Shown here piece by piece: positions 17,731-26,628 of a stretch of 47,608 nucleotides of DNA (position 1 is its first letter; each line of letters opens with the position of its first letter). This stretch comes from Pseudomonadota bacterium. Its GTDB lineage: Bacteria; Pseudomonadota; Alphaproteobacteria; SP197. The stretch covers positions 1-47,608 of the forward strand of contig JBCCIS010000038.1 in NCBI GenBank assembly GCA_039028155.1, read 5' to 3'. A program made the position numbers and the translations under genes. Below the pieces are notes generated by a model, which was given only the letters and a program-made list of their open reading frames with translations, was not told the DNA's origin and did no database searches.

Positions 17731-18471
17731 ATGTTCTTTACCGAACTCTTAACGTGGAGTTTAGCCGCCGCCGCCTGCGTTGCCTTCACGGGCGCGCTGA
17801 TCGGCGGTTTTGCGGGCTTCGGCCTCAATCTGGTCATGACCCCAATCCTCGCGGTCGTCATGAGCCCGGTCGAGGCGGTGCCGGTGGTGGCGATCCTGGG
17901 CCTCGTCAACGCGGTGCGCATGCTGGGCGGCACCTGGCGCTGGATGGACCGGCGCGAGGTCGTCGTTATGGGATTGGTCTCGGTGCTGACAGTCCCGATA
18001 GGCGCCTGGATACTGGTCAACGCGGATGCGGTCCTGATGCGCCGCGTGATCGCCGCGGTCGTGATCGTGTTCACCTTGATCCTGCTGGCGGGCTGGCGTT
18101 ACCGCGGGCCCAGAACGACGGCGACCCATGCCGCGGTCGGCGCGCTTTCGGGCATTTTGAACAGCGGCGTCGGCATCGGCGGCCCGCCGGTCGTGCTTTA
18201 CCAACTCTCGCGCGACGGCGACCCGGCGGTCGGACGCGCCAACCTGGTGGGTTTTTTCACCATCCTGGCGGTTGTCACCATCATCATGTTCGTCATCAAC
18301 GGCGCCATGGATGAAGTCGCCCTGGGCCGATCGGCGCTGTTGGCGCCGCTCGTCCTGATCGGCACATGGTTTGGCATGCGCCATTTCAGCACCGCCACGG
18401 CGCCGACTTATCGCCGGATAACCCTGGGTTTCCTGCTGGTCGTCTCAGCCGTCATCGTTGTCCTGGGCTAA
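17731..18471 (+). CDS. TauE/SafE-family anion permease
   Basis: 246 residues from ATG 17731 (GGAAA seven bases before it); ATG 17698 is an alternative. Eight hydrophobic segments with the family's repeated glycine-rich loops: 'GALIGGFAGFGLNLVMTPIL' in the first half and 'GALSGILNSGVGIGGPPVVL' in the second. TauE/SafE (DUF81) proteins export or import sulfite, sulfoacetate or other organic anions across the inner membrane; the substrate here is unknown. Its stop codon interlocks with that of the convergent GT87 gene. Confidence 0.85.
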   Translation: MFFTELLTWSLAAAACVAFTGALIGGFAGFGLNLVMTPILAVVMSPVEAVPVVAILGLVNAVRMLGGTWRWMDRREVVVMGLVSVLTVPIGAWILVNADAVLMRRVIAAVVIVFTLILLAGWRYRGPRTTATHAAVGALSGILNSGVGIGGPPVVLYQLSRDGDPAVGRANLVGFFTILAVVTIIMFVINGAMDEVALGRSALLAPLVLIGTWFGMRHFSTATAPTYRRITLGFLLVVSAVIVVLG

Positions 18472-19709
18472 TCGGTTCCGTCGGCTGCCGCGCCGATGCG
18501 TTGCCATCGCTTAACGCCGATGTCGGCGGTCATGACGATCAGCGCCGCGAGGACGACGAGTGGCGCAACCGGTAATCCCGATAGCGCCAGCGCAGGTCCG
18601 ATCACGGGCATCGACAGCGCGGCTGCCGCCAGCGCGCCGCGCAATACGCCAAACCGGGCCCGACCGGATGACATCCACATCAGGACCGCGCCGCTGAGGG
18701 CGGCCATGTCATAGTTGAAGACGTAAGGCGAGACCACGATGGTTGCGACGATCGTCACGGCAGCGGCAGCGCACCGATCGGCGTCGTGGCGCGTCACCCA
18801 AGCGGCCCACAAGGCCGCGGCGACGCCAACGATGGCGAAGGGCGCGTGAACCAGAAAGGCCGACGGTGTCTCAGCCCCAAGATCGCGACTCGCCATGAAA
18901 CCGGTCGGCATCATCGCGGTGAACAAGCCTGACCATTCTGTCATGATATCGGTCTGATAGGGCAGCGTGATGTCGATAAAGCTGACCCAGGGCTGCCAGC
19001 CGAAGGCAGCGATGGAAACCAGGATCAAGACAGCGGTCGTCAAGACTGCGGCGATGATGGTGCGCCAGTTCTGCTGAACCAGCAGCAGGATCGGGACCAG
19101 GATGCCCAGCTGCGGCTTGATGGTGAGAATGCCCAACAGGATGCCCGCCAGCCATGGCCGATGATCGCGTAGCGCCAGACCGCCAAGCAGCAACGCGCCG
19201 GTCAGCATGCCGTTTTGTCCTAGGAAGATGTTCGCGAGCACGACCGGAGCGATCGCCAGGACGATCAGACCCAACGGTAGCGAAAGGTCGAGCGACCGAA
19301 GCGCGGCCACAAAACAGCCAACGCCGACCAGGCACCACAGAACATAGCCCGTGATGTAGGGCGTCAGACCGAGTGGGGCGAGCAAGGGCAGGAAGTGGGG
19401 CGGATAGGACCAGTTGTGTTTGGGGAGCGCTTCGCCGAAATCAGCGCGCAGTCTCATGAGATAGTCATCAGGCAAGAACAGCCACTCGACGTTGCCCTCG
19501 ATGACGGCCCGACCGCCGGTCCAGTAGTTGATGTAGTCGCGCCCAAGCGGGTAGCCCGACGCTTCGACACGCCCGTCTACGGTCCCAAGGATTGTGACGA
19601 TGAAGTAGACGGCGGCCAGGGTAACCAGCGCCAGGACAACGACCAGAACCAGAAGCGTGCGGCTTTCCAGTTTTCCTGACGGCGTTGTCGGTTTGGTCGT
19701 GTTCGGCAC
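18468..19709 (-). CDS. GT87-family (DUF2029) polyprenol-phosphate glycosyltransferase
   Basis: 413 residues from a GTG start with GGAGGGGG upstream. About eleven membrane segments. 'GYPLGRDYINYWTGGRAVIE' in the first periplasmic loop holds the acidic residue expected for GT-C enzymes, and 'HNWSYPPHFLPLLAPLG' and 'LLGILTIKPQLG' are typical of the GT87 (DUF2029) family, which uses polyprenyl-phosphate mannose or arabinose to modify lipids or glycans at the periplasmic face. The acceptor is not predictable. It ends four bases inside the TauE gene on the other strand (shared CTAA). Confidence 0.8.
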   Translation of the reverse strand: MPNTTKPTTPSGKLESRTLLVLVVVLALVTLAAVYFIVTILGTVDGRVEASGYPLGRDYINYWTGGRAVIEGNVEWLFLPDDYLMRLRADFGEALPKHNWSYPPHFLPLLAPLGLTPYITGYVLWCLVGVGCFVAALRSLDLSLPLGLIVLAIAPVVLANIFLGQNGMLTGALLLGGLALRDHRPWLAGILLGILTIKPQLGILVPILLLVQQNWRTIIAAVLTTAVLILVSIAAFGWQPWVSFIDITLPYQTDIMTEWSGLFTAMMPTGFMASRDLGAETPSAFLVHAPFAIVGVAAALWAAWVTRHDADRCAAAAVTIVATIVVSPYVFNYDMAALSGAVLMWMSSGRARFGVLRGALAAAALSMPVIGPALALSGLPVAPLVVLAALIVMTADIGVKRWQRIGAAADGTD

Positions 19710-19812
19710 GGATCGACCCCCTCCGCCGAAAGACGAGACGGAGGGTCGACTACCTCATGACCTACAATGTGACAAGGTTCGTCCCGCCGGCGGGTCGGGA
19801 CCGCGTTGACCG

Positions 19813-20127
19813 TCAGACCATGCGTTTGACGGTGAAGGCGAGCACGAGCAGACCAATCACCGCGCCGATGCCGGTGGCGATATAGACGTCGAAGCCGCCG
19901 ATCCAGTTGATCAGGCCGTAGACTTCGGCGCGTACGGAACGGGCTTGGTGTTCGGCGGAAAAGAACACCTCGACGATAAACACGCCAAGCGCGGTCGACG
20001 CCAGGATGGTCACGACAGGTACCAGGACGGACTTCACCGTCGCGAGGAAGCGTCGTATCGGCTTGGGCGTGGACAGCATCTTAACGTTACCAGTCGGCGG
20101 AACCGCGCTCAGGAGAGCTTCCGCCAT
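19813..20127 (-). CDS. Hypothetical protein with two membrane helices
   Basis: 104 residues from ATG 20127, or 88 from the in-frame ATG at 20079. Two hydrophobic helices (about 35-58 and 80-99) separated by a soluble loop with 'AEHQARSVRAEVYGLINWIG'. I do not recognise a family. Its start overlaps the end of the next gene upstream by 19 bases, so the two may be translated together. No clear Shine-Dalgarno is visible, which lowers confidence. Confidence 0.5.
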   Translation of the reverse strand: MAEALLSAVPPTGNVKMLSTPKPIRRFLATVKSVLVPVVTILASTALGVFIVEVFFSAEHQARSVRAEVYGLINWIGGFDVYIATGIGAVIGLLVLAFTVKRMV

Positions 20128-20378
20128 ACATTAAGGTTCAACAGATAGGAGTCGGACGAAACGCCGACGCTGGCGAACCGGTTCTCGACCATCTTGACCG
20201 TCGGTTCGACGATCAGGCCGGCCTTGATCGCGTCGTCCATGGCGTCCTGGAGCTTCTTCGCGGCCAGCAACGCGGCATCGGCGAGCTCGCGGTCCGAACG
20301 GCGTCGCGTCACGGCGCCGTCAAAACTGACGACCTCGGCAGGTGTTGGCGTGGCTGCGGCGATGTGGCTCTGTGACAT
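20109..20378 (-). CDS. Small hypothetical soluble protein
   Basis: 89 residues from ATG 20378, chosen because GAGGATTAGG precedes it; the longer open frame upstream has no such signal. Ala-rich helical segment 'RRRSDRELADAALLAAKKLQ' followed by 'AIKAGLIVEPTVKMVENRF' and a C-terminal 'SSDSYLLNLNVWRKLS'. No family recognised. Overlaps the downstream membrane-protein gene by 19 bases, suggesting an operon of two. Confidence 0.55.
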   Translation of the reverse strand: MSQSHIAAATPTPAEVVSFDGAVTRRRSDRELADAALLAAKKLQDAMDDAIKAGLIVEPTVKMVENRFASVGVSSDSYLLNLNVWRKLS

Positions 20379-20580
20379 CCTAATCCTCTGACCTAATCCT
20401 GTGGGCCCGCGGCCATTCGTCCCGGGCCGTTTTCTTGATCTTGCGTGGTTACCGATATGGCACGGACCAAGCATGCTTGCCGCTCATGCTGGAAGCCATG
20501 TCGCGCATGACGTCAGGTGAGAAGGCATTCAGAATAAGGATTGGCCACTTCGTCATCTGAGCACTGCTCAAATCGTCGCA

Positions 20581-20714
20581 GGGCCCAGGAACCGGTCCTT
20601 AGAGCAAATCGGCACTGCGGAGCTCAGTAGCGCAGGGAAGCCGGGCGAAACGGGGAGTTTCGCCAGTTTCGGGCCGCGAGGCCGGTTCATTGCCGCCTAT
20701 GAGCAGCGGCTTTT
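20581..20714 (+). ncRNA. Candidate structured small RNA in 369-base gene-free gap
   Basis: The gap 20379-20747 has no coding frame. Its second half contains five hairpins in a row read on the plus strand: GGGCC/GGTCC (20581-20598), CTGCG/CGCAG (20615-20635), a perfect 8-bp GGCGAAAC/GTTTCGCC with a 5-base loop (20644-20664), a GGCC stem with a GCGA tetraloop (~20672-20683), and GCCGC/GCGGC followed by TTTT (20692-20714). The GNRA loop and the final hairpin plus T-run favour the plus strand. I match it to no known RNA family. It may instead be chance structure in GC-rich DNA. Confidence 0.3.
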
Positions 20715-20747
20715 CACGTCACCATAACGATTGCTTATGGTTGGCTG

Positions 20748-21335
20748 TTACCGTCCCTCGGTGAGACCGTCGGCAAAGTGGCGGCCCAGTTCGCGGGCCT
20801 CGGCAATCATGGCCGCCGGCCGCTCACCGCCATCGGTAGAGTGGTGCAAATAGGCGAAACGCCCGTCCTCGATGCCGCAGTAGTTGAAGATGCCGGTGAC
20901 GATCTGGGTTTCGATCGCCGTGTCGTAGCCGCGTTTGGCATAGGTTGGGTCGTCGGAGGCCGACAACCCGATGGCCAGCGCGCGCTTGTGAGGCAGAAAC
21001 GCCGACCCATAGGCCCAATCCTTGTTCCAGACACGGTCGATCCAGCCCTTCAGCACCGCCGGCATCGACCACCACCAGATTGGAAACACCAGGATCACGG
21101 CGTCGTTGCGTTCCATGCGGGCCATCTCGTCCTGGACGGCCGCCGAATAGACCTTGTCCTCGCGTTCCCAGTCCGGCTCGTCGGGTTCCCTTAAGACCGG
21201 ATCGAAGCCCTCGCCGTAGAGATCGGCGAGCTCGGCGTCGTGACCGGCATCGCCAAGACCGGCGACAACGGCATCAGCGACCTGACCCGTTAGCGAGTCC
21301 CGGCGTGGATGACAAAAAACGACCAGCACCTTCAT
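20748..21335 (-). CDS. NAD(P)H:quinone reductase, flavodoxin-2 fold
   Basis: 195 residues. N-terminal 'MKVLVVFCHPRRDSLTGQVA' is the FMN/FAD phosphate-binding start of the flavodoxin-2 family, and 'VFPIWWWSMPAVLKGWIDRV' near residue 83 is its signature. Related enzymes (MdaB, KefF, NQO-like) reduce quinones by two electrons using NAD(P)H, avoiding semiquinone radicals. Cytosolic, no signal. Divergent from the PhyH-like gene, sharing a 142-base promoter region. Confidence 0.88.
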   Translation of the reverse strand: MKVLVVFCHPRRDSLTGQVADAVVAGLGDAGHDAELADLYGEGFDPVLREPDEPDWEREDKVYSAAVQDEMARMERNDAVILVFPIWWWSMPAVLKGWIDRVWNKDWAYGSAFLPHKRALAIGLSASDDPTYAKRGYDTAIETQIVTGIFNYCGIEDGRFAYLHHSTDGGERPAAMIAEARELGRHFADGLTEGR

Positions 21336-21477
21336 GGAACGCCCCCATCGTGATCCGCATCCTGTTTACGGTGCCGGCGTCTCCCGCGCCATCACTTGTT
21401 GACATTACTTGACCATCGATCGGGTTCGCGGCACGTGCCATGATGTCCGTTCCATCGATTCTGCACGCGACACGACC

Positions 21478-22308
21478 ATGGCGTCACGCACATTGACGGA
21501 TAACGAGATCGACGCGTTCGAGCGCGACGGCGTGGTCCTGGTGCGCGAGGCCGCCGACATGTTGTGGATTGACCGTCTGAACGACGTCGTCAAAACGCAG
21601 CTCGCCGAACCCAGCCGCTGGGTCAATGACGCGAACCCCGGTGCCGAGCGCGACCGCTTCTTCACCGACCGCTATCTGTGGCGCGACAACGCGGCGATCA
21701 ACGCCTTTGTCTTCGAAGGCGGCATGGGGGCCCTGGCCGCCCAGGCGACGCGCAGCGTGACCATGCGTTTCTACTTCGATCATCTACTGGTCAAGGAGCC
21801 GGGCACCGCGACGCCGACGCCATGGCACCAGGACATTCCCTATTGGCCGTTCATGGGTCACCAAATCTGTTCGGTCTGGCTGGCGCTGACCGATTGTGAC
21901 GCGCGCTCGAGCGGGCTGGAGTTCATCCGCGGCTCCCATGCCGACCGCACCATCTTCAAGCCCGAGGTCTTCGGTGCGCGCGACAATCATCCCTCCGCAT
22001 GGCAAGCCGATGGCGGTGGCAAACCGGTGCCCGACATTGAAGCCAACCGCGATGCCTATGACATCGTGAGCTACGACACCCACGCTGGCGATGCCCTGGT
22101 GTTTTCGGCCTGGACGCTGCACGGCGCGCCGGGCAACAGTTCGCCTGATCATCGCCGCGCGGCGATCTCCACCCGCTGGCTAGGCGACGACGCCGTCTGG
22201 TTTCCCCACGACGGTACCGATCCAACGGTCAGCGAAGACGATGTCAATCTGGAATCCGGCGATCCCGCCCATGACGACACGGTGTTCCCCGTCGTGTGGG
22301 CGAACTGA
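21478..22308 (+). CDS. Phytanoyl-CoA dioxygenase (PhyH) family Fe(II)/2-oxoglutarate enzyme
   Basis: 276 residues from ATG 21478; the longer open frame begins at an unlikely TTG. Jelly-roll oxygenase with 'TPWHQDIPYWP' (HxD iron ligands) near residue 118 and the distal His with the 2-oxoglutarate Arg in 'SAWTLHGAPGNSSPDHRRAA'. 'VWLALTDCDARSSGLEFIRG' and 'SHADR' are typical of PhyH-family proteins in marine and soil bacteria. It hydroxylates a small molecule using O2 and 2-oxoglutarate; the substrate is unknown. It converges with the big flavoprotein gene, seven bases apart. Confidence 0.85.
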   Translation: MASRTLTDNEIDAFERDGVVLVREAADMLWIDRLNDVVKTQLAEPSRWVNDANPGAERDRFFTDRYLWRDNAAINAFVFEGGMGALAAQATRSVTMRFYFDHLLVKEPGTATPTPWHQDIPYWPFMGHQICSVWLALTDCDARSSGLEFIRGSHADRTIFKPEVFGARDNHPSAWQADGGGKPVPDIEANRDAYDIVSYDTHAGDALVFSAWTLHGAPGNSSPDHRRAAISTRWLGDDAVWFPHDGTDPTVSEDDVNLESGDPAHDDTVFPVVWAN

Positions 22309-22315
22309 AAGCCGC

Positions 22316-25300
22316 CTATTCGGCAGCCGGCCTTAACGCCATTTCACGCAGCGACCGATCGATCCAGAAGCGGGTCAGCTTTTCGTGCACGCCGTTCTGG
22401 GCGAGCCGTTGGGCAAGGCCAGGGAAGTCGACGCAGTCCAGCATCTGATCCTGGTTGAAGCAGGAGAAGACGGGCGGCCGGCGTTCGCCGGTCAAGGGAT
22501 CGACATGTGGCTGCAGGCACTGGGCGCAGACCTCTTTCATCATGCACTGCATCGGACTGTTGATACTGCCGATCGCCGTGTGCTCGGGCTTGAGCCAGGG
22601 CGAGAAGGCGCCAAAGCGCGCTGCTTTGACCGCGGCCATCATCTTGTCGGAGCCGATGGCGATGATACGGTCGACCTCGTCCAGGCCGATCGTCACCTCA
22701 CCCAACTCGCCCGCCTGATAGGCGGTGACCGCATCGACGATGTTGCCGACAAAGCTGCGGTCCTGGGGCCGGCTCGGTTCGAAGCCCGGCTGTTCGTCGC
22801 ACGCCCAGATAATGGTGTCGGCGGCCTGCTCGATCTCCGCGACCTTGTAGCGGTCCTCGACCTTCCGATAGCCGGCGACATAGAGCACGCGGCTGCCGGC
22901 CTCGCGCATCGCGCGGCCGATGGAAAACAGAACGGCGTTGCCCAGACCGCCGCCGAACAAAAGGACCGTTTCACCCGACGGGATCTCGGTCGGCGAGCCG
23001 GTCGGGCCCATGACGATGACCGGTTCGTCCTTGCGCAGATTGGCGACCAGGTCCGACGAGCCACCCATTTCCAGGACGATTAGCGACAACAGGCCGCGCT
23101 CGGGATCGGTCCACGCGCCGGTCATGGCGAGCGGCTCCATGGCGAGCAGGGTGTCGGCGGGCCTGCCGCTGAAGCTCTCGTAGTTCTGCAGGCGGTAGAA
23201 TTGGCCGGGCTTGAAGTTCGCCGCCGCCTCGGGCGCGTGGACGACAACCTCGACAATGGTCGGCGTCAACCGCTCGACCCAGGCGACGGTCGCGACCAGA
23301 CGTTGGGTCAGGTCATCGAAGAAGGCGGCTTCGCCAACATTTGCCGCCGCGTCCAGCTTCTCCAGCATGCGGGTGATGACGGGATAGGCGCGCTTGGCGC
23401 CGCCCATGGCCTTCACGACATTCCCGGCGAAGCTTGGATGCAGGTCGCCGTGAAAGCTGACCGAGCGGCCGTCCGGCGCGATGTGCATGAGGACGTCGGT
23501 CTCGGCCGGCTTGGCGACCTGTTCCGGCGCGACCGGCTCTGCCGCCTCGTCGAACGCCTGGAAGTACTTGCCGTCCAGCGAGACATGGGCGCTGTCTTCG
23601 CGCGCCAGAACCGTGTTCGGCTGGGTGCCGGCGGCGACCAGGATGGCGCGTGCCGGCAACGTCACCTCGTTGCCGTCCCCATCGGTCGTGACCAGGGCGC
23701 TGGCGTGACCGTACTCATCAATGTCGACACGCGTCGGCGTCAGGCCGGGCGCGAAGCTGATGCCTTCTTCCAGCGCCAGGGCGACCTCCTCGTGGTTCAG
23801 CCGGTAGCTCGGTGAGTCCGCGATGTCGCGGCGATAGGCGATGGTAACGCCGCCCCAGGACTGGACGAGCTCGCGTATTCGAGGTTCGCGGCCTTCCGCG
23901 GCGGCCTCCATGCGCTCGGTTCGTATGGCATAGGCATGAACCATGAATTCATCGGCGATGGCAGCTTCTTCCGCGCTCCATGTCGCGCGAAGGTGCGCTT
24001 CCCGGCCGTCGGCGGCGAGCGCCTCGTAGCGCGCCAGGAACTTCTCAACCTGCACGGGATAGTACGCCATCGACTCGGTCGCCGTGTCGACGGCGGTCAG
24101 GCCGCCACCGATGACGACGGCGGGCAGGCGAAGCTGCAGGTTGGCGATTGACGGCTGGCGCGCCGCGCCGGTCAGCTGCAGCGCCATCAGGAAGTCAGAC
24201 GCCATGCGCACGCCGCGCGCCATGGCGTTCGGCATATCGATATAGGTCGGTTTGCCGGCGCCGGCGGCAAGCGCAATATGGTCGAAGCCGGCGGCGAATG
24301 CGCCATCGATGGTAAGCGTGCCGCCAAAACGAACGCCGCCAAACATGCGGAAGCTCTCGCGGCGCTCCAGCTGCAGGCGGATCAGCTTCAGGAAGTTCTT
24401 GTTCCAGCGCACGGTGATGCCGTATTCCGCGACGCCGCCAAATCCGGCCATCACCCGGTCGTCGAGGTCCTCGTAGAGCTGGTTAATACTGTGGATCGGC
24501 TGGAACGCGTGGCGGTTGCCGAGCAGATCGACACCGGAAATCTCCGGCTCCAACGGTTCGATCTTCAGGCCGTCGACGCAGACCACCGTGTGGCCGTCGT
24601 TCATCAGATGATGCGCCAGGTTGAAGCCGGCCGGCCCGACCCCGACGACCAGCACCTGTCGTCCGGTCTTTTCGCGTGGCACCGGCCGCTCGATGTTCAG
24701 CGGGTTCCAGCGCGACATCAGGCTGTAGATCTCGAATCCCCAGGGCAGCTCCAGAATGTCCTTCAGCGTGCGCGTCTCGATCTGCGGAATGTCGACCGGT
24801 TCCTGCTTCTGATAGATGCAGGCCTTCATGCAGTCGTTGCAGATGCGGTGGCCGGTCGCCGCGCATAGCGGGTTGTCGACCATGGCGACGGCAAGGGCGG
24901 CAAGCGACAGGCCGGAGGACTTTAGAAGGTTCATCTCCGAGACCTTCTCGTCCAGCGGACAGCCGGCCAGCGTCACGCCATGCGGGCTCTGCTTGAACGC
25001 GCCCTCCTTGTCTTTCAGTCCGGTCGAGCAGCTATCCTTGCCCTGGTTGTGGCACCAGATGCAGTAGTTGGCGTGATCAAGCGCTGCTTCCAGGTCCATG
25101 CCGTGATCGGTCAGCGCGAACCCTTCGCGGCGGCGCAGATCGTGCTCGGGCAGACGCAACATGGTGACGCCGCCGATCTCGACCGTCTCGACCGGCACCA
25201 GGTGGTCCGGGTTCAGCTTCTCCGGCAGATGAAACAGCGGGCTCTTGCGGTAACGGTGCCGGCCCTCGTCCGACAACGCCGCCCAGGCGGCGAAGCGGGC

Positions 25301-25858
25301 AGCGGCATCAAGCGCCTCGGCGTTTGCCTCTTCGTCGTCGAGCCAGGCCATCACGGCGCGGGCGAAGGAGAGCTCGGTCAGTATCTCGCCGATCAGTGCC
25401 TCGACGACGCGGCGCAGCTCAGCGCCATCGGCTGCGGCCAGTTCGTCGGGCTTGAACGCCTTGGCGGCACGGCGGCGCACGAAGATGCGCTTGCATTCGT
25501 AAATCGGGTTGAGCCGGTCGCGCTCGCCGCGCAGCGTCGCCAATTCGTCGCCGACGCCGAACAGCTCGGTTACGAAGTCTTCGACCGTCGGCCCGAGGTC
25601 GGTGAGCAGATCGGAATGGGTCTTGGAGTCGAGGCCAGTGGGCTCGCTGCGTGCGGCCATCAGGCGGTTGAACAACTCGGCGTCGTTTTCCTTCAGACGA
25701 TCGACGAAGCAGCGGTCCAGGCGCACCAGACCCTCGCGGTCATAGAGGTCGTCGAAGGAAAACCCGAATGCCAGGGAAAGCTCGGTCATGGCCACCTTGG
25801 GGAACGGAACAGGTGCGCCGGACGTCGCGGGCACCGGCGCGTCGGCCTTATATATCAT
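22316..25858 (-). CDS. GltD/NfnB-PyrK/NfnA fusion flavoprotein, Fe-S, 1180 residues
   Basis: Starts at ATG 25858, which overlaps the cysH stop (ATGA); the open frame upstream only shadows cysH. Residues 1-~260 are a helical region of unknown fold. About 265-345 carry eight Cys (YCxxC...C, AGCP, NPLC, then CxxCxxxC), fit for two 4Fe-4S clusters as in GltD/NfnB. From ~400 there is an FAD domain ('VVGVGPAGFN') and at ~580 a nucleotide-binding motif ('VVIGGGLTAVD'). From ~850 comes a PyrK/NfnA-like FAD and NAD(P) unit ('KPGQFYRLQNY', 'LLFGGGLGNAVLFSIG'), and near 1105 a 2Fe-2S-type site (CX5CX2C plus a later Cys). NfnAB and SudAB carry the halves as separate subunits that move electrons between NADH, NADPH and ferredoxin. 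Coupling to cysH suggests a part in sulfur reduction, which is inference. Confidence 0.85.
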   Translation of the reverse strand: MIYKADAPVPATSGAPVPFPKVAMTELSLAFGFSFDDLYDREGLVRLDRCFVDRLKENDAELFNRLMAARSEPTGLDSKTHSDLLTDLGPTVEDFVTELFGVGDELATLRGERDRLNPIYECKRIFVRRRAAKAFKPDELAAADGAELRRVVEALIGEILTELSFARAVMAWLDDEEANAEALDAAARFAAWAALSDEGRHRYRKSPLFHLPEKLNPDHLVPVETVEIGGVTMLRLPEHDLRRREGFALTDHGMDLEAALDHANYCIWCHNQGKDSCSTGLKDKEGAFKQSPHGVTLAGCPLDEKVSEMNLLKSSGLSLAALAVAMVDNPLCAATGHRICNDCMKACIYQKQEPVDIPQIETRTLKDILELPWGFEIYSLMSRWNPLNIERPVPREKTGRQVLVVGVGPAGFNLAHHLMNDGHTVVCVDGLKIEPLEPEISGVDLLGNRHAFQPIHSINQLYEDLDDRVMAGFGGVAEYGITVRWNKNFLKLIRLQLERRESFRMFGGVRFGGTLTIDGAFAAGFDHIALAAGAGKPTYIDMPNAMARGVRMASDFLMALQLTGAARQPSIANLQLRLPAVVIGGGLTAVDTATESMAYYPVQVEKFLARYEALAADGREAHLRATWSAEEAAIADEFMVHAYAIRTERMEAAAEGREPRIRELVQSWGGVTIAYRRDIADSPSYRLNHEEVALALEEGISFAPGLTPTRVDIDEYGHASALVTTDGDGNEVTLPARAILVAAGTQPNTVLAREDSAHVSLDGKYFQAFDEAAEPVAPEQVAKPAETDVLMHIAPDGRSVSFHGDLHPSFAGNVVKAMGGAKRAYPVITRMLEKLDAAANVGEAAFFDDLTQRLVATVAWVERLTPTIVEVVVHAPEAAANFKPGQFYRLQNYESFSGRPADTLLAMEPLAMTGAWTDPERGLLSLIVLEMGGSSDLVANLRKDEPVIVMGPTGSPTEIPSGETVLLFGGGLGNAVLFSIGRAMREAGSRVLYVAGYRKVEDRYKVAEIEQAADTIIWACDEQPGFEPSRPQDRSFVGNIVDAVTAYQAGELGEVTIGLDEVDRIIAIGSDKMMAAVKAARFGAFSPWLKPEHTAIGSINSPMQCMMKEVCAQCLQPHVDPLTGERRPPVFSCFNQDQMLDCVDFPGLAQRLAQNGVHEKLTRFWIDRSLREMALRPAAE

Positions 25859-26628
25859 CCTGCCTGTTGGGCAACGTCTGGGACGGCCGCCTCCTTGATC
25901 ACCGGCGTCGGCGATTCCATCAGGTGAATGCCGCACTCGGCCTTGGCGCGGCCAGCCCAGCGGCCGTCGCGGATAGCCTCGTCGCCGCTTACCGGACGGG
26001 TACACGGCGTGCAGCCGATCGACACATAGTGGCGCTCCAGCAGCGGGTGCTTGGGCAGGCCGTGGCGGGCGATGAACTGAAAGACATCGCGTTTGTCCCA
26101 ATCGGCCAGCGGATTGATCTTGACCCAGCCGTCGGATGCCTCGACCGACGGTAGGCTTTGTCGGCCGCCGCCATGGAACCGTTTGCGACCGGTGACCCAG
26201 GCAGCAAAGGGCGTCAGCGCCTGGACCATCGGCGTTACCTTGCGCAGGAAACAGCAGGCGTCGGGATTGTCGCGCCACAGCGTGCCGCCAGGGTCGGTCG
26301 CGGCGATATCGACGATGTCGGGACCGGCGGAACGCACGCCGGTCAGACCCAGACGGTCGATCACGTCGTCACGATAGGTGAGTGTCTCCGGGAACAACTT
26401 ACCGGTATCCAGAAAGATCACCGGGATGGCCGGGTCGATCTCGGCGGCAAGCGCCAGGAGCGCAACCGCCTCCGCGCCAAACGAGGACGCGACGGCAATC
26501 TCGCCGGCGAACGGGCCTTCAATGGCTGCTCGCAGCAGGTCGTGACCCGACAGATGACCGTGGTCCAGGGCGAACTCCGCGGCTCGCCGTTTTGCGCGGT
26601 CGCGGCGCTGCTGACGCCAGCCGCTCAT
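25855..26628 (-). CDS. cysH: CysH, APS/PAPS reductase with Fe-S cysteines
   Basis: 257 residues from ATG 26628 (ATGA overlap with the preceding stop); a GTG at 26637 is also in frame. PP-loop-type start 'GEIAVASSFGAEAVALLAL', then 'VIFLDTGKLFPETLTYRD'. It has the CC and CxxC pairs ('DACCFLRKV', 'IGCTPCTRP') that bind the 4Fe-4S cluster of bacterial APS reductases, and the catalytic Cys in 'ECGIH'. That makes it more likely adenylylsulfate (APS) reductase than cluster-free PAPS reductase. It makes sulfite in assimilatory sulfate reduction. Middle gene of a three-gene coupled operon. Confidence 0.93.
   Translation of the reverse strand: MSGWRQQRRDRAKRRAAEFALDHGHLSGHDLLRAAIEGPFAGEIAVASSFGAEAVALLALAAEIDPAIPVIFLDTGKLFPETLTYRDDVIDRLGLTGVRSAGPDIVDIAATDPGGTLWRDNPDACCFLRKVTPMVQALTPFAAWVTGRKRFHGGGRQSLPSVEASDGWVKINPLADWDKRDVFQFIARHGLPKHPLLERHYVSIGCTPCTRPVSGDEAIRDGRWAGRAKAECGIHLMESPTPVIKEAAVPDVAQQAG

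Noticed and set aside
20475-20580. tRNA or SRP RNA in the first part of the gap before the quinone reductase
   Set aside because: No cloverleaf, no T-loop GGTTCRA motif and no SRP-type motif found by eye.
22385-25927. Long plus-strand open frames opposite the fusion flavoprotein
   Set aside because: High-GC antisense shadows of a clearly coding gene; no motifs.
25859-26278. Longer N terminus of the fusion flavoprotein (140 more residues)
   Set aside because: It lies fully inside cysH in another frame; the ATGA overlap at 25858-25855 gives a normal coupled start.
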